58,793 bases of DNA, taken from assembly GCA_026196105.1 (NCBI GenBank), contig JAPHRK010000032.1, forward strand, positions 1 to 58,793. The letters run 5' to 3'. Positions 44,474 to 53,645 of this stretch are shown one piece after another. Position 1 is the stretch's first letter. The number at the start of each line of letters is the position of its first letter. The notes beneath the pieces were generated by a model that worked only from the letters and a program-made list of their open reading frames with translations, made no database searches and was not told where the DNA came from. The DNA comes from Rhodospirillales bacterium (GTDB taxonomy: Bacteria; Pseudomonadota; Alphaproteobacteria; Rhodospirillales; JAPHRK01). The translations under genes were made by a program, and so were the position numbers.

Positions 44474-45312
44474 ACCAAATCCTTTGTCATAAGGGTCTTG
44501 AGAGCTTCATCAACTTCTGGCTTTTGCCCAAACCAAGCTTCAAACCCTGGTCGAGCCTGATGTAAGAGCATCCCAATCCCCCCGACAACTTCGTTGCCCT
44601 GTTTTTTGGCCTGTTCCAATAGATCGGTCATCAGGGGAGCGTAGACAATATCATTGACCACTGCCTCTTTTGGCAGAGCTGAGAGATCAATTTCAAGAGG
44701 CGATTGCCCTGTCATACCTAAAGTCGAACTATTCACCAGCAGCGCCGCACCTTCAAGGGCTTGGCTTCGCTCTTCCCAATCAACAACGCATACTGCTGAG
44801 CCAAACTCCTCCCTCAAACTCACGGCACGCTGATGCGTGCGATTGGTGAGGCGGACTTCTTTGACGCCATCGTCAATTAAGGCTGCTAAAATAGCCCGTG
44901 CGGCACCACCAGCACCGAGAACAACTGCGGGACCATTGCTTGCATTCCATTGGGGCGCTTCAGATTTGAGGTTTTCGAGGAAACCAAAGCCATCCGTATT
45001 ATGACCAAAGAGGGAACCATCTTCTTGAACAACGACTGTGTTAACCGCCCCAATCCGTTTGGCTCGTTCGCTCAGGTTATCAACGATATTCATGGCCAGT
45101 TCTTTGTGAGGAACCGTAAGGTTACAGCCTTTAAAGCCAAGGGTAGGTAAGGCCCGCAACGCGGGCTCGATATTTTTTGGGTCAACAGCAAGTGGCAAAT
45201 AAGCCCCATCAATGGCGTATTTATCGAGCCAATATCCATGCAATTGCGGCGAGCGGGAATGACTGATGGGCCATCCCATAACCCCTGCTAACTTAGCCTT
45301 GCCGCTAATCAT
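44470..45312 (-). CDS. aroE: Shikimate dehydrogenase
   Basis: AroE reduces 3-dehydroshikimate with NADPH in aromatic amino-acid synthesis. The 280-residue protein shows the substrate site PISHSRSPQLHGYWL, the catalytic lysine in NLTVPHKE, and the NADP motif VLGAGGAARAILAAL followed by TNRTHQRA. Its stop overlaps the coaE start by four bases. The 97-bp gap before maf contains double-hairpin repeat copy 3. Confidence 0.96.
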   Translation of the reverse strand: MISGKAKLAGVMGWPISHSRSPQLHGYWLDKYAIDGAYLPLAVDPKNIEPALRALPTLGFKGCNLTVPHKELAMNIVDNLSERAKRIGAVNTVVVQEDGSLFGHNTDGFGFLENLKSEAPQWNASNGPAVVLGAGGAARAILAALIDDGVKEVRLTNRTHQRAVSLREEFGSAVCVVDWEERSQALEGAALLVNSSTLGMTGQSPLEIDLSALPKEAVVNDIVYAPLMTDLLEQAKKQGNEVVGGIGMLLHQARPGFEAWFGQKPEVDEALKTLMTKDLV

Positions 45313-45337
45313 CGTCTTATCACCCTAGAAACTTTAT

Positions 45338-45398
45338 CCGTTCAAACACCACTTTAGACTTACGCCAAACGATTAGCGGGCCCGCACAGTCGCGGTCC
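45338..45398 (+). repeat. Dispersed double-hairpin repeat, copy 3
   Basis: CCGTTCAAACACC leads to CGCCAAACGATTAGCG (45363-45378, one mispair). The second hairpin is a variant in which GGCCCGC (45379-45385) pairs with GCGGTCC (45392-45398), six of seven pairs. It lies between aroE and maf, pointing opposite to those genes. Confidence 0.75.
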
Positions 45399-45409
45399 TC
45401 TATATTAAG

Positions 45410-46018
45410 TCATTTTTCCAGTATGCCCTGATCTCTCAAAAAGTCCAAGAGAGGGAGCAGAGGAAGCCCAAGGATAGTGAAATAGTCACCTTCAATTTTT
45501 TCGAATAATTGAACCCCGAGTCCTTCAAGGTGATAACCCCCGACGCTGCCCTCAACCAAATAGCCAACGGATTCAACATAATCATCTAAGAACTCATCAC
45601 TAAAATCACGCATGGTCATTTGGGTTGCGTCGCGGTGGGTCCAAACAACTTCGCCATTATAAGCAACACAAAGACCACAGACCAACTGATGTATTTTGCC
45701 GCGCAAGGTTCGGAGTTGCTCACGCAAACCCTCTGGGCTCCCGGGTTTATCAAACCAGTTTTGCTGACAATAGAGAATTTGATCAGCGCCGATCACCATC
45801 ATATCAGGCTTTTTCTTTGACACAGCCACGGCTTTTTCCTGCGCCAAGCGCAGGGCAGCTTCCCCAGCAGTTTTACCCGATGCTTTATACTTTTCCTTGA
45901 CGATAGACTCATCAATATTGGCTGGATCAATGGTGAATGACAGTCCACAACCCAAAAGGAGGCGCGAGCGCGCCTTGCTGGCCGAAGCGAGGACCAGGCC
46001 ATTAGAATTTTGTATCAC
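45410..46018 (-). CDS. maf: Maf-family nucleotide pyrophosphatase
   Basis: Maf proteins hydrolyse non-canonical or excess nucleoside triphosphates to monophosphates. The 202-residue protein opens VLASASKARSRLLLGCGL and has VIGADQILYC and the VGGYHLEGLGVQLFEKIEGD tail. Its start overlaps the ppsR stop by four bases. The gene is a standard neighbour of the alphaproteobacterial origin. Confidence 0.93.
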   Translation of the reverse strand: MIQNSNGLVLASASKARSRLLLGCGLSFTIDPANIDESIVKEKYKASGKTAGEAALRLAQEKAVAVSKKKPDMMVIGADQILYCQQNWFDKPGSPEGLREQLRTLRGKIHQLVCGLCVAYNGEVVWTHRDATQMTMRDFSDEFLDDYVESVGYLVEGSVGGYHLEGLGVQLFEKIEGDYFTILGLPLLPLLDFLRDQGILEK

Positions 46019-46833
46019 GAAATTTGTTCCATACGTTTGGTATAATGCTGAATAATAGCGGCGGCGGTTTCTTCGACAGATTTTCGGGTAACGTCAATAA
46101 CGGGCCATCTATTTTTGGCATACATACGCCGAGCCGCTTTGACCTCTGCAATCACAGTTTCTAGATCTACATAGTCAGTTTCTTCAAATTCATTGAGCAT
46201 GCGCAGTCGATTTCGGCGAATTTGCACCAGACGTTGGGGATCACTGGTTAAGCCAACAATCATGGGCCCATCACTTTTAGTGAGACCGATTGGCAATGGA
46301 CAATCAGGTACCACAGGAATATTGGCTGCTTTGTAACCCCGGTTAGCGAGATAAACACAGACGGGGGTTTTTGAGGTTCTCGACACACCCATAACAACAA
46401 TATCAGCATCTTCAAACGAATTCATGGACTGACCATCATCATGGTTCATCACAAATTGAATCGCCTCAATACGTTTGAAATATTCATCATTCATGGCATG
46501 TTGTAGACCCGGCATGCCCTGAGCTTTAGTGCCCAAATGCCCGGCAAGAGCTGCAATCACGGGGTCAAGAACCGGAATAAAAGGAAGTTTTAAGCGCCGG
46601 CAACCTTCTTCCAGAACTCTGCGGAGTTCTGAATTAACCAAAGTACATAGAACAATTCCTGGAGAAGACTCAATGGATTCAATGACTTTATCCATTTGTG
46701 CTTCAGAGCGAATCAGGGGCCAGGCATGCTCAATAAGCTGCAGGTCCTCAAATTGCACTAGGCATGCTTTCGCCACTGAGATTACGGTCTCTCCCGTAGC
46801 ATCAGATACCAAATGGATATGATGTTCAGTCAT
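46015..46833 (-). CDS. ppsR: Pyruvate, phosphate dikinase regulatory protein (PPDK/PEPS kinase-phosphorylase)
   Basis: This 272-residue DUF299 protein both phosphorylates, with ADP, and dephosphorylates PPDK or PEP synthase. The P-loop-like motif GVSRTSKTPVCVYLANRGYK is intact, with the N-terminal VSDATGETVISVAKA and DVTRKSVEETAAAI near the end. It is first in the leftward run ppsR-maf-aroE-coaE-dnaQ. Its upstream gap is the candidate origin. Confidence 0.95.
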   Translation of the reverse strand: MTEHHIHLVSDATGETVISVAKACLVQFEDLQLIEHAWPLIRSEAQMDKVIESIESSPGIVLCTLVNSELRRVLEEGCRRLKLPFIPVLDPVIAALAGHLGTKAQGMPGLQHAMNDEYFKRIEAIQFVMNHDDGQSMNSFEDADIVVMGVSRTSKTPVCVYLANRGYKAANIPVVPDCPLPIGLTKSDGPMIVGLTSDPQRLVQIRRNRLRMLNEFEETDYVDLETVIAEVKAARRMYAKNRWPVIDVTRKSVEETAAAIIQHYTKRMEQIS

Positions 46834-47306
46834 CTTTTAAGGTCTTTCTTTCCACAATTTAGAGCCCTTTACCCTGTGAGCAAAACGGATGGGGTTGGGG
46901 ATAAGTAAGTTATTTATAAAAAACCAAGATTCAATCACCAGTCTTCAAAATACTCACCGCCAACCACCCTCTTGTTCATGGAGTTCTTCATAACAGGCCA
47001 ATAAGAGGGAAACAAATTCAGATTGGAGTTTTATCCCCTTTATCCCCATTTTAAAAAAACTCCGTTTCCTTGACCTTTTATTTGGTTTTACAGCTTTTGC
47101 GCACATGAGACATAATTTAACCTCAATGACCTCATAAAAACCTGGAAAAGCTGTGGATGAATAGTAATCCCCATAATTCACACGGCCTACAACTACCCCC
47201 TCCTTTCTTTTAAGAAAAAAGAGTTATAGAAGGGGACTGGGAATAACGGTAAAAATCCGTTAGAACCTTGAGCAGTGATCACCCTCTGGTAGGAAAAGTT
47301 TCCACG
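46834..47306. other. Candidate chromosomal replication origin (oriC)
   Basis: A 473-bp interval without genes lies between divergent ppsR and hemE. It holds 9-mers one mismatch from TTATCCACA: TGGGGATAA (46896-46904, reverse), TTATCCCCA (47040-47048) and TGTGGATGA (47152-47160, reverse). Two-mismatch copies are at 46848, 47031, 47165 and 47174. An A/T-rich stretch runs from 47050 to 47140. The origin of Caulobacter and Rickettsia is known to adjoin hemE, and gene strands flip outward here. Confidence 0.6.
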
Positions 47307-48347
47307 ATGAATTCTCAAGACAAACGTTTTCTGAAAGCCTTTCAACAAGTCTCTCAGGACAGACCTCCCTTTTGGCTTATGCGACAAGCAGGTCGGTACC
47401 TTCCAGAATACCGTGAAATTCGTAAAACAGCGAAGAATTTTCTCAATTTTTGCTACACACCCGATCTCGCTGTTGAAGTAACCCTTCAACCATTACGACG
47501 CTACAATTTCGATGCAGCTATCTTATTTTGCGATATCCTGGTTATTCCCGATGCCTTGGGTCAAAAAGTGGAATTCAAAGAAGGGGAAGGGCCTGTTTTA
47601 GAGCCGATTAGGAATCTTAAAGATCTTTCAAAACTTTCCATGGGTGGAATTCACGATCATTTAGCACCAGTTTACGAAACAGTACGTCGGCTTTCAAAAG
47701 AAATACCTGAAGAAACCGCTTTAATCGGTTTTGCTGGAGCTCCCTGGACCGTGGCCACTTACATGGTTGAAGGTCGGGGAGGAACAGATTATTCGACCAC
47801 GAAGGGCTGGGCTTACTCGGCTCCTGATGAGTTTGCGGTTCTAATTGATCTTTTGGTTAAAAGCACCAGTGCATACCTGTTAGCTCAAATTCGTAATGGC
47901 GCAGAAGTTGTTCAGCTTTTTGATACCTGGGCGGGAGTTTTGCCTGAGAGTCAGTTTAAAAAATGGGTAATTGAACCGACCAAAGAAATTGTTGCCAATA
48001 TCAAATCTGAGTTCCCCAATGTGCCTGTAATGGGTTTCCCTAAAGGCGCTGGTGGGCTTTATCTAGATTTTGTCAAAGAAACCGGTGTTGATGGGGTGAG
48101 CCTTGATACCTCAATGCCATTGAGTTGGGCCGCTAAAAACCTCCAGCCTCATTGTTTGGTTCAAGGTAATCTAGATAATCAAATGGTCGTTGCTGGTGGA
48201 AAAACCATGGAAGTTGAGATCAAAAATATTCTCTCAACTTTAGGCGATGGCAAATTTATTTTTAATCTAGGCCATGGAATTGTTCCTCAAACCCCCCCTG
48301 AGCATGTTGGCAAGTTGGCAGAGATTGTTCATGGTTGGAAAAAATAA
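47307..48347 (+). CDS. hemE: Uroporphyrinogen decarboxylase
   Basis: HemE converts uroporphyrinogen III to coproporphyrinogen III in heme synthesis. The 346-residue protein starts at ATG 47307 and carries the family signatures [20 protein letters not shown] and [20 protein letters not shown] 13 codons upstream is open but adds non-conserved residues. It begins the rightward hemE-hemH-hemJ-rho series and borders the candidate origin. Confidence 0.96.
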   Translation: MNSQDKRFLKAFQQVSQDRPPFWLMRQAGRYLPEYREIRKTAKNFLNFCYTPDLAVEVTLQPLRRYNFDAAILFCDILVIPDALGQKVEFKEGEGPVLEPIRNLKDLSKLSMGGIHDHLAPVYETVRRLSKEIPEETALIGFAGAPWTVATYMVEGRGGTDYSTTKGWAYSAPDEFAVLIDLLVKSTSAYLLAQIRNGAEVVQLFDTWAGVLPESQFKKWVIEPTKEIVANIKSEFPNVPVMGFPKGAGGLYLDFVKETGVDGVSLDTSMPLSWAAKNLQPHCLVQGNLDNQMVVAGGKTMEVEIKNILSTLGDGKFIFNLGHGIVPQTPPEHVGKLAEIVHGWKK

Positions 48348-48383
48348 CTCACATGGTGAGTCTTACAAACGGAGTAAGCGGTT

Positions 48384-49424
48384 ATGTCAAAGCGTAAAAT
48401 AGCCGTTGTTCTCTTCAACTTAGGAGGGCCAGATAGCCCGAAAGCTATTCGACCTTTCTTGTTCAACCTGTTTTATGATCCGGCAATTATTAATTTACCA
48501 AATCCTTTTCGTTGGTTTTTGGCGAAATATATTTCCGGCAAACGGGCTCCCATTGCTAAAGAAATTTATGCCCATCTCGGGGGTAAATCTCCTCTTTTGG
48601 AACAAACTGAAGCGCAAGCCAGAGCCTTAGAAAAATCCTTGGAAAGCGAAGGCGAAGTTCGTTGTTTTATTGCCATGCGCTACTGGCATCCTTTCAGTGA
48701 TCAAATATCCATTGAAGTTAAAGATTTTGACCCTGATGAAATCGTGCTTCTTCCCCTTTATCCGCAATATTCAACCACCACGACAAAATCATCTTTTGAT
48801 GAGTGGAAAAGGGTGAGCTTCAATCATGCTCTCGAAAAACCAGAAAAATATTTGAATTGTTATCCTACCGAAGAGGGATTTATTACTGCGCTGGCTGAAA
48901 AAACTAAAACACGTATTTCTGAAGTTGATGGAGAGAATTATCGAATTCTCTTTTCTGCTCATGGGCTCCCAAAAGATATAATCGATAAGGGCGATCCTTA
49001 TCAAATGCATGTTGAAAAAACTTGCCAAGCTCTTGTCGAGAAAATGGCAATTGCTGATTTAGATTGGTCAATTTGTTATCAAAGCCGGGTGGGGCCTAAA
49101 GAGTGGATTGGGCCTTCAACGGATGATGAAATAACCCGTGCTGGAACGGATAAAAAATCAGTTGTCTTAGTCCCAGTCGCTTTTGTTTCTGAGCATTCAG
49201 AGACTTTGGTTGAATTAGATATTGAATATGCTGAGATGGCAAAAAAATGCGGGGTGCCTCAATACTTAAGAGTACCAACTGTTGGTGTTGACCCCGTATT
49301 TATTGAAGGCCTCTCTGGTTTGGTAAAACAATGCCTGACGAGAGATACTAAAACTGGCTGCCATCAAAAAGTTTGCCCTGATGATCAAAAGCGCTGTCCG
49401 ATAAGAAAAAGAGGAATCCACTAA
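48384..49424 (+). CDS. hemH: Ferrochelatase
   Basis: HemH inserts ferrous iron into protoporphyrin IX, the last step of heme synthesis. The 346-residue protein shows NLGGPDSPKAIRPFLFNLF, the catalytic-histidine region RILFSAHGLPKDIID, CYQSRVGPKEWIGP, and VAFVSEHSETLVELDIEY. A Cys-rich C-terminus (CLTRDTKTGCHQKVCPDDQK) recalls iron-sulfur-type ferrochelatases. It is followed by hemJ after one base. Confidence 0.96.
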   Translation: MSKRKIAVVLFNLGGPDSPKAIRPFLFNLFYDPAIINLPNPFRWFLAKYISGKRAPIAKEIYAHLGGKSPLLEQTEAQARALEKSLESEGEVRCFIAMRYWHPFSDQISIEVKDFDPDEIVLLPLYPQYSTTTTKSSFDEWKRVSFNHALEKPEKYLNCYPTEEGFITALAEKTKTRISEVDGENYRILFSAHGLPKDIIDKGDPYQMHVEKTCQALVEKMAIADLDWSICYQSRVGPKEWIGPSTDDEITRAGTDKKSVVLVPVAFVSEHSETLVELDIEYAEMAKKCGVPQYLRVPTVGVDPVFIEGLSGLVKQCLTRDTKTGCHQKVCPDDQKRCPIRKRGIH

Positions 49425-49425
49425 A

Positions 49426-49860
49426 ATGGATGGGAATGCTTATCTCTGGTACAAAGCTCTCCATATTATCAGTGTTATTGCTTGGATGGCAGGCTTACTC
49501 TATCTCCCTCGTTTGTTTGTCTATCATACAGAAGTAGACGTTGGATCAGAGACTTCCGAAAAATTTAAAATTATGGAACGGCGTCTCATTCGTGCCATCA
49601 TGCATCCCGCGGCTATTTCATCGACGATTTTTGGATTTCTTCTGGTTTATGAAATGGATGCCTGGATGGAAGGGTGGTTTCACGCTAAACTTCTTTGCAT
49701 TATTTTTATGTATTTTATGCATTGGCAAATGATGCGTTGGCGGATGGATTTTGCCGAAGATAGAAACTCTCGGTCTCAAAAATTCTACCGGTTTGCCAAT
49801 GAAGGCCCAACCCTCTTGATGATCTTTATTGTCATTATAGTGGTCATAAAACCTTTTTAA
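49426..49860 (+). CDS. hemJ: Protoporphyrinogen IX oxidase HemJ
   Basis: This 144-residue membrane protein has four helices and the HemJ signature LWYKALHIISVIAWMAGLLY with its conserved histidine, then LPRLFVYH. A second conserved HAKLLCIIFMYFMHW segment follows. HemJ oxidises protoporphyrinogen IX in many alphaproteobacteria that lack HemG/HemY. It starts one base after hemH, completing a three-gene heme operon. Confidence 0.94.
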   Translation: MDGNAYLWYKALHIISVIAWMAGLLYLPRLFVYHTEVDVGSETSEKFKIMERRLIRAIMHPAAISSTIFGFLLVYEMDAWMEGWFHAKLLCIIFMYFMHWQMMRWRMDFAEDRNSRSQKFYRFANEGPTLLMIFIVIIVVIKPF

Positions 49861-49924
49861 TTACGTATATAGTTCGTTTTTTGTTGACATAAAGTGATGA
49901 TTACTTCAGCTTAGGCTTACTAAA

Positions 49925-49948
49925 TACCTATCCGCGTACCTATCCGCG
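49925..49948 (+). repeat. Perfect tandem 12-mer in the rho leader
   Basis: TACCTATCCGCG occurs twice head-to-tail, followed by a C-rich, G-poor stretch (CACCTCC...TTTCCC). The region lies about 150 bases before the rho ATG. The C-over-G bias is what a Rho utilisation (rut) site shows. Confidence 0.7.
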
Positions 49949-50092
49949 CACCTCCATTAGAATTTCCCAACGCTTTAAAGATTTTTTATATCAAGTATTA
50001 GCGTCAGAAATATAATTTTATTAATATCTCCAAATTAGCCGGACCCGGCACTTTTTAAATATCCCCCTTTTATCAATCGAGCAAAGACCACA

Positions 50093-51349
50093 ATGAATCT
50101 CAAAGAACTTAAAGCTAAAAGCCCCCAAGAACTTTTGGCTCTCGCTGAAGAACTGGAAATTGAAAACGCCAGTACTCTTCGTAAACAAGATATCATGTTT
50201 GCTATCCTCAAAGCCTCTGCTGAAAATGATGTAGCAATTTTTGGTGATGGGGTTCTTGAAGTTCTCCAAGATGGATTTGGGTTTTTACGCTCACCAGAAG
50301 CTAATTACTTACCAGGGCCTGATGATATTTACGTCAGCCCCAGCCAGGTACGTCGCTTTGGTTTGAGAACTGGTGATACGGTTGAAGGCCAAATTCGGTC
50401 TCCTAAAGATGGGGAACGTTATTTTGCTCTGTTGAGGGTCAACAATATTAACTTTGAAGAACCAGAAGCGGTTCGTCATCGTATTAACTTTGATAACTTA
50501 ACGCCGCTTTATCCTGATGAGCGTTTGATCATGGAAGTTGATGATCCAAAGCGTGAAGACCCAACTCACCGGATTATGGATCTTGTGGCCCCAATCGGAA
50601 AAGGCCAACGGGCTTTGATTGTGGCGCCACCACGCACAGGTAAAACTGTGATGCTGCAAAACATCGCTCAATCTATTAGCGCTAACCATCCAGATGCTTT
50701 CTTAATCGTTCTTCTTATTGATGAACGTCCTGAAGAAGTAACAGATATGGATCGTTCCGTTAAAGGTGAGGTCATCAGCTCCACATTTGATGAGCCTGCA
50801 ACCCGGCACGTCCAGGTTTCAGAAATGGTTATCGAGCGGGCAAAACGCTTGGTTGAACATAAAAGAGATGTGGTGATCTTACTTGATTCTATCACCCGTC
50901 TGGCGCGGGCCTACAACACAGTTGTTCCGTCCTCTGGTAAAGTTCTGACCGGTGGTGTTGACGCCAACGCTCTTCAGCGCCCCAAACGTTTCTTCGGGGC
51001 AGCTCGGAATATTGAAGAAGGGGGCAGCTTAACCATTATTGGTACAGCCCTCGTTGATACGGGCTCTCGTATGGATGAAGTTATTTTCGAAGAGTTTAAA
51101 GGCACAGGTAACTCTGAGCTAATCCTTGATCGTAAGCTTACCGACAAACGTCTGTTCCCAACCATTGATATTACGAAGTCCGGTACCCGGAAAGAAGAAC
51201 TGTTGGTCGACAAAGGCACCCTATCCAAAATGTGGGTCTTACGTCGTATCCTCAACCCAATGGGTGTTGTCGACGGTATGGAATTCCTGCTTAGCAAAAT
51301 GAAGGATTCAAAAAATAATGATGATTTCTTCGATGCGATGAACAGCTAA
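50093..51349 (+). CDS. rho: Transcription termination factor Rho
   Basis: This 418-residue hexameric RNA helicase has an N-terminal helical domain ([20 protein letters not shown]), a cold-shock-like RNA-binding domain ([20 protein letters not shown]), Walker [13 protein letters not shown], Walker [18 protein letters not shown], and the Q/R-loops. It has a 232-bp leader with a C-rich repeat, which would allow the autoregulation known from E. coli rho. A perfect terminator follows. Confidence 0.97.
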   Translation: MNLKELKAKSPQELLALAEELEIENASTLRKQDIMFAILKASAENDVAIFGDGVLEVLQDGFGFLRSPEANYLPGPDDIYVSPSQVRRFGLRTGDTVEGQIRSPKDGERYFALLRVNNINFEEPEAVRHRINFDNLTPLYPDERLIMEVDDPKREDPTHRIMDLVAPIGKGQRALIVAPPRTGKTVMLQNIAQSISANHPDAFLIVLLIDERPEEVTDMDRSVKGEVISSTFDEPATRHVQVSEMVIERAKRLVEHKRDVVILLDSITRLARAYNTVVPSSGKVLTGGVDANALQRPKRFFGAARNIEEGGSLTIIGTALVDTGSRMDEVIFEEFKGTGNSELILDRKLTDKRLFPTIDITKSGTRKEELLVDKGTLSKMWVLRRILNPMGVVDGMEFLLSKMKDSKNNDDFFDAMNS

Positions 51350-51386
51350 CCAAACTTCCCAAATTTTGTTTGGAATGTAAGTTAAG

Positions 51387-51426
51387 AAAAAAGCCCTGGT
51401 TCCAGCGATGGTGCTAGGGCTTTTTT
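51387..51426. terminator. Intrinsic terminator after rho, bidirectional
   Basis: AAAAAAGCCCT (51387-51397) and AGGGCTTTTTT (51416-51426) are perfect complements of 11 bases around an 18-base loop. A/T tracts on both sides let it serve rho and the convergent membrane-protein gene. Confidence 0.92.
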
Positions 51427-51430
51427 ATAT

Positions 51431-52069
51431 CTATTCTTGATCTGCCAGAAATGATTTGCCTTTTATGAGCCATGAAAAACTAAAGGCAAAAATGGCAACT
51501 GACTCTAGCCAGAATTTATAAGAGACAAAGAATTCTTCAAAACTTCTAAAGAAGACAGTAATAACAACTATAAGCAAGATAGATGCGATGATTGTAAGAC
51601 CGCAGAATTTATAAATTTGAATCCTTAATTTTGCTTGAGGTGTTAGAGGCTTGGTAGGGTCTGTTTTGGTAAATAAACAATATGAAAAATAGGCCAGAAT
51701 CATAAAGAACAGCCCAGCACAGGTCAGGTGAATATAACCGATTATCGTTTGAAATAGGGTGGCTGACTCAGCGGGAGAAGTAGGAAATACCGCAATACCT
51801 ACGGCAAATAAACAGGCTAGATCACCAGCAATGTCATCTTTCTTTTCATACCCTTTATAAGAAAAAAGAACCAAAGCTAAGGCACACATAGTACCTACAA
51901 ATACATCCCTCATATCTGAGTAGTAATAAGCGCTAATAGAACCTCGGATGGTTTCTTCTTTAAAAATTATTAAAGCGCCAATGGCGAGCGTAAGCGGTAA
52001 GGAGAGACCTAAATAGCCGACTGCTTTTCTTAAAGTTAGATAAGATACCAACCTATTATGATTTTCCAT
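51431..52069 (-). CDS. Multi-pass membrane protein of unknown function
   Basis: This 212-residue protein has about six membrane segments (18-34, 58-72, 81-95, 108-130, 152-172, 188-205). A conserved-looking stretch, ISAYYYSDMRDVFVGTMCAL then ALVLFSYKGYEKKDD, carries a charged patch that may be a ligand site. I recognise it only as an uncharacterised family (DUF998-like in layout). It is likely transcribed alone from a promoter in the AT-rich gap 52070-52185. Confidence 0.75.
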   Translation of the reverse strand: MENHNRLVSYLTLRKAVGYLGLSLPLTLAIGALIIFKEETIRGSISAYYYSDMRDVFVGTMCALALVLFSYKGYEKKDDIAGDLACLFAVGIAVFPTSPAESATLFQTIIGYIHLTCAGLFFMILAYFSYCLFTKTDPTKPLTPQAKLRIQIYKFCGLTIIASILLIVVITVFFRSFEEFFVSYKFWLESVAIFAFSFSWLIKGKSFLADQE

Positions 52070-52185
52070 AAGCTCTACCTCTTAATGTAAAACACATGAG
52101 AAAGTAGTAAGATAATATCAAAAATCAATTAATAAGTATATATAAAGATTAAAATAGTGGTCCTATTCAACCCTAGATGATCAAT

Positions 52186-53163
52186 CTAGGGGATTAAAAT
52201 TGTTGATCCAGTCGTCTTTCTGCCTTCTAAATCTTTATGGGCTTGAGCCGCATCTTTGAGATCGTAACGTTGGTTAATTTCAATTTTAACTTTTCGAGAT
52301 GTCACAACCTCAAAAAGGTCATCAGCTGAAGCGACTAGATCTTCTCGCTTAGCTGTATAAGTCATTAAGGTTGGACGGGTCAGAAAGAGAGACCCTTTTT
52401 GGGCAAGCATACCGACATTGAAATTATCAACTGGACCTGTGGCATTGCCATAACTCACCATGGTTCCAAGTGGTTGAAGGCAGTCTAGCGACCCCTCAAA
52501 GGTATCTTTACCAATTGAATCATAAACAACAGAAACCCCTTGGCCGTCCGTTATCTCTTTTACCCGTTCGGTGAAATTTTCTCTGGTGTAGACAATCGGA
52601 TGATCACAGCCATGCGCTTTAGCAAGTTCTGCCTTTTCGTCTGTACCTACTGTACCGATAACAGTAGCTCCTAACGCCTTGGCCCACTGACAAGCAATCA
52701 AGCCCACACCACCTGCAGCGGCATGAAATAAAATGGTATCTCCAACTTTGACATTATAAGTCCTTCGAAGCAGGTACTCTGTGGTCATGCCTTGAAGCAT
52801 CATCGCTGCAGCTTGATCATCGCTGAGGCTATCAGGAATTTTGACCAACCTGTGCCAGGGGATCAGGCGTTCTTGAGCATAAGCCCCAGGTGGAACACCT
52901 GCATAAGCTACCCGGTCACCGACAGAAAATTGAGGGACAAGAGGACCAATTTCCTCGATAATACCTGCGCCTTCTAATCCTATGATAGCCGGAAAACCCG
53001 CTAAGGGATAAAGACCTGTACGTTGGTAGACATCAATATAATTAAGACCTACCGCCGTTTGTTTAAGTTTGACCTCTCCTTTTCCAGGGGCACCCACAGA
53101 GACATCTTCCCACCTTAGGACGTCGGGGCCTCCGGTCTCGTGGATTTGAATAGCTTTGGTCAT
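52186..53163 (-). CDS. NADPH:quinone oxidoreductase (zeta-crystallin type)
   Basis: This 325-residue medium-chain dehydrogenase lacks the structural zinc cysteines and has GLNYIDVYQRTGLYP, the nucleotide-binding AAGGVGLIACQWAKALGA, and GCDHPIVYTRENF. This is the Qor pattern. It would reduce quinones one electron at a time with NADPH. The neighbour upstream is ogt, 19 bases away on the same strand, so they may be co-transcribed. Confidence 0.93.
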   Translation of the reverse strand: MTKAIQIHETGGPDVLRWEDVSVGAPGKGEVKLKQTAVGLNYIDVYQRTGLYPLAGFPAIIGLEGAGIIEEIGPLVPQFSVGDRVAYAGVPPGAYAQERLIPWHRLVKIPDSLSDDQAAAMMLQGMTTEYLLRRTYNVKVGDTILFHAAAGGVGLIACQWAKALGATVIGTVGTDEKAELAKAHGCDHPIVYTRENFTERVKEITDGQGVSVVYDSIGKDTFEGSLDCLQPLGTMVSYGNATGPVDNFNVGMLAQKGSLFLTRPTLMTYTAKREDLVASADDLFEVVTSRKVKIEINQRYDLKDAAQAHKDLEGRKTTGSTILIP

Positions 53164-53182
53164 TTATCGACTCCTGAAAGAG

Positions 53183-53635
53183 TTAGAGAAGTTTTTTAAT
53201 TTCTATGTTTAAAAGGAATTCTTTTGTTTCTAAACCGGCCCCGCCAGAAAACCCCGTCAGTTTACCATTCGCTCCCGTAACGCGGTGGCAAGGAATAATG
53301 ATAGGGATGGGATTACGCCCACAGGCCCCTCCGACAGCGCGAGGGGCAGACCCTAAGACCTTAGCTATCTGCCCATACGTCATCAATTCCCCAAAAGGAA
53401 TTTTATACATCAAAGCACAAACCCTTTTTTGGAAATCAGACCCTGCTGGGCGAAGGGGGAGATCAAACTTGGTTAACGTCCCATCAAAATAGGCATTAAG
53501 CTGGTTTTTAGCCTCTGTGAGAAGAGGAGTTGCCTCACCAGAGGGTACACGCCCCCATTCAACAACAGTGATGGCCTCGTCCTCTTCAAAGAGGGTTAAA
53601 TCCCCGACGGGGGAGTGCATGGTCATATAGCTCAT
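53183..53635 (-). CDS. ogt: Methylated-DNA-protein-cysteine methyltransferase
   Basis: This suicide repair enzyme removes methyl from O6-methylguanine. The 150-residue protein has the active-site PCHRV motif (IIPCHRVTGANGKLTGFSGG) and the helix-turn-helix region FGELMTYGQIAKVLGSAPRA with its arginine finger. The short N-terminal domain is of the Ogt type. It lies ten bases after the thioredoxin-domain gene. Confidence 0.95.
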   Translation of the reverse strand: MSYMTMHSPVGDLTLFEEDEAITVVEWGRVPSGEATPLLTEAKNQLNAYFDGTLTKFDLPLRPAGSDFQKRVCALMYKIPFGELMTYGQIAKVLGSAPRAVGGACGRNPIPIIIPCHRVTGANGKLTGFSGGAGLETKEFLLNIEIKKLL

Positions 53636-53645
53636 GAGGAGGACT

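Noticed and set aside
28326-45398. The three double-hairpin copies as a CRISPR or integron array
   Set aside because: Copies are thousands of bases apart with unrelated genes between, no regular spacers, no cas or integrase gene.
49902-49916. Five-codon frame in the rho leader as a leader peptide
   Set aside because: ATGATTACTTCAGCTTAG has no ribosome site and no codon pattern suggesting attenuation.
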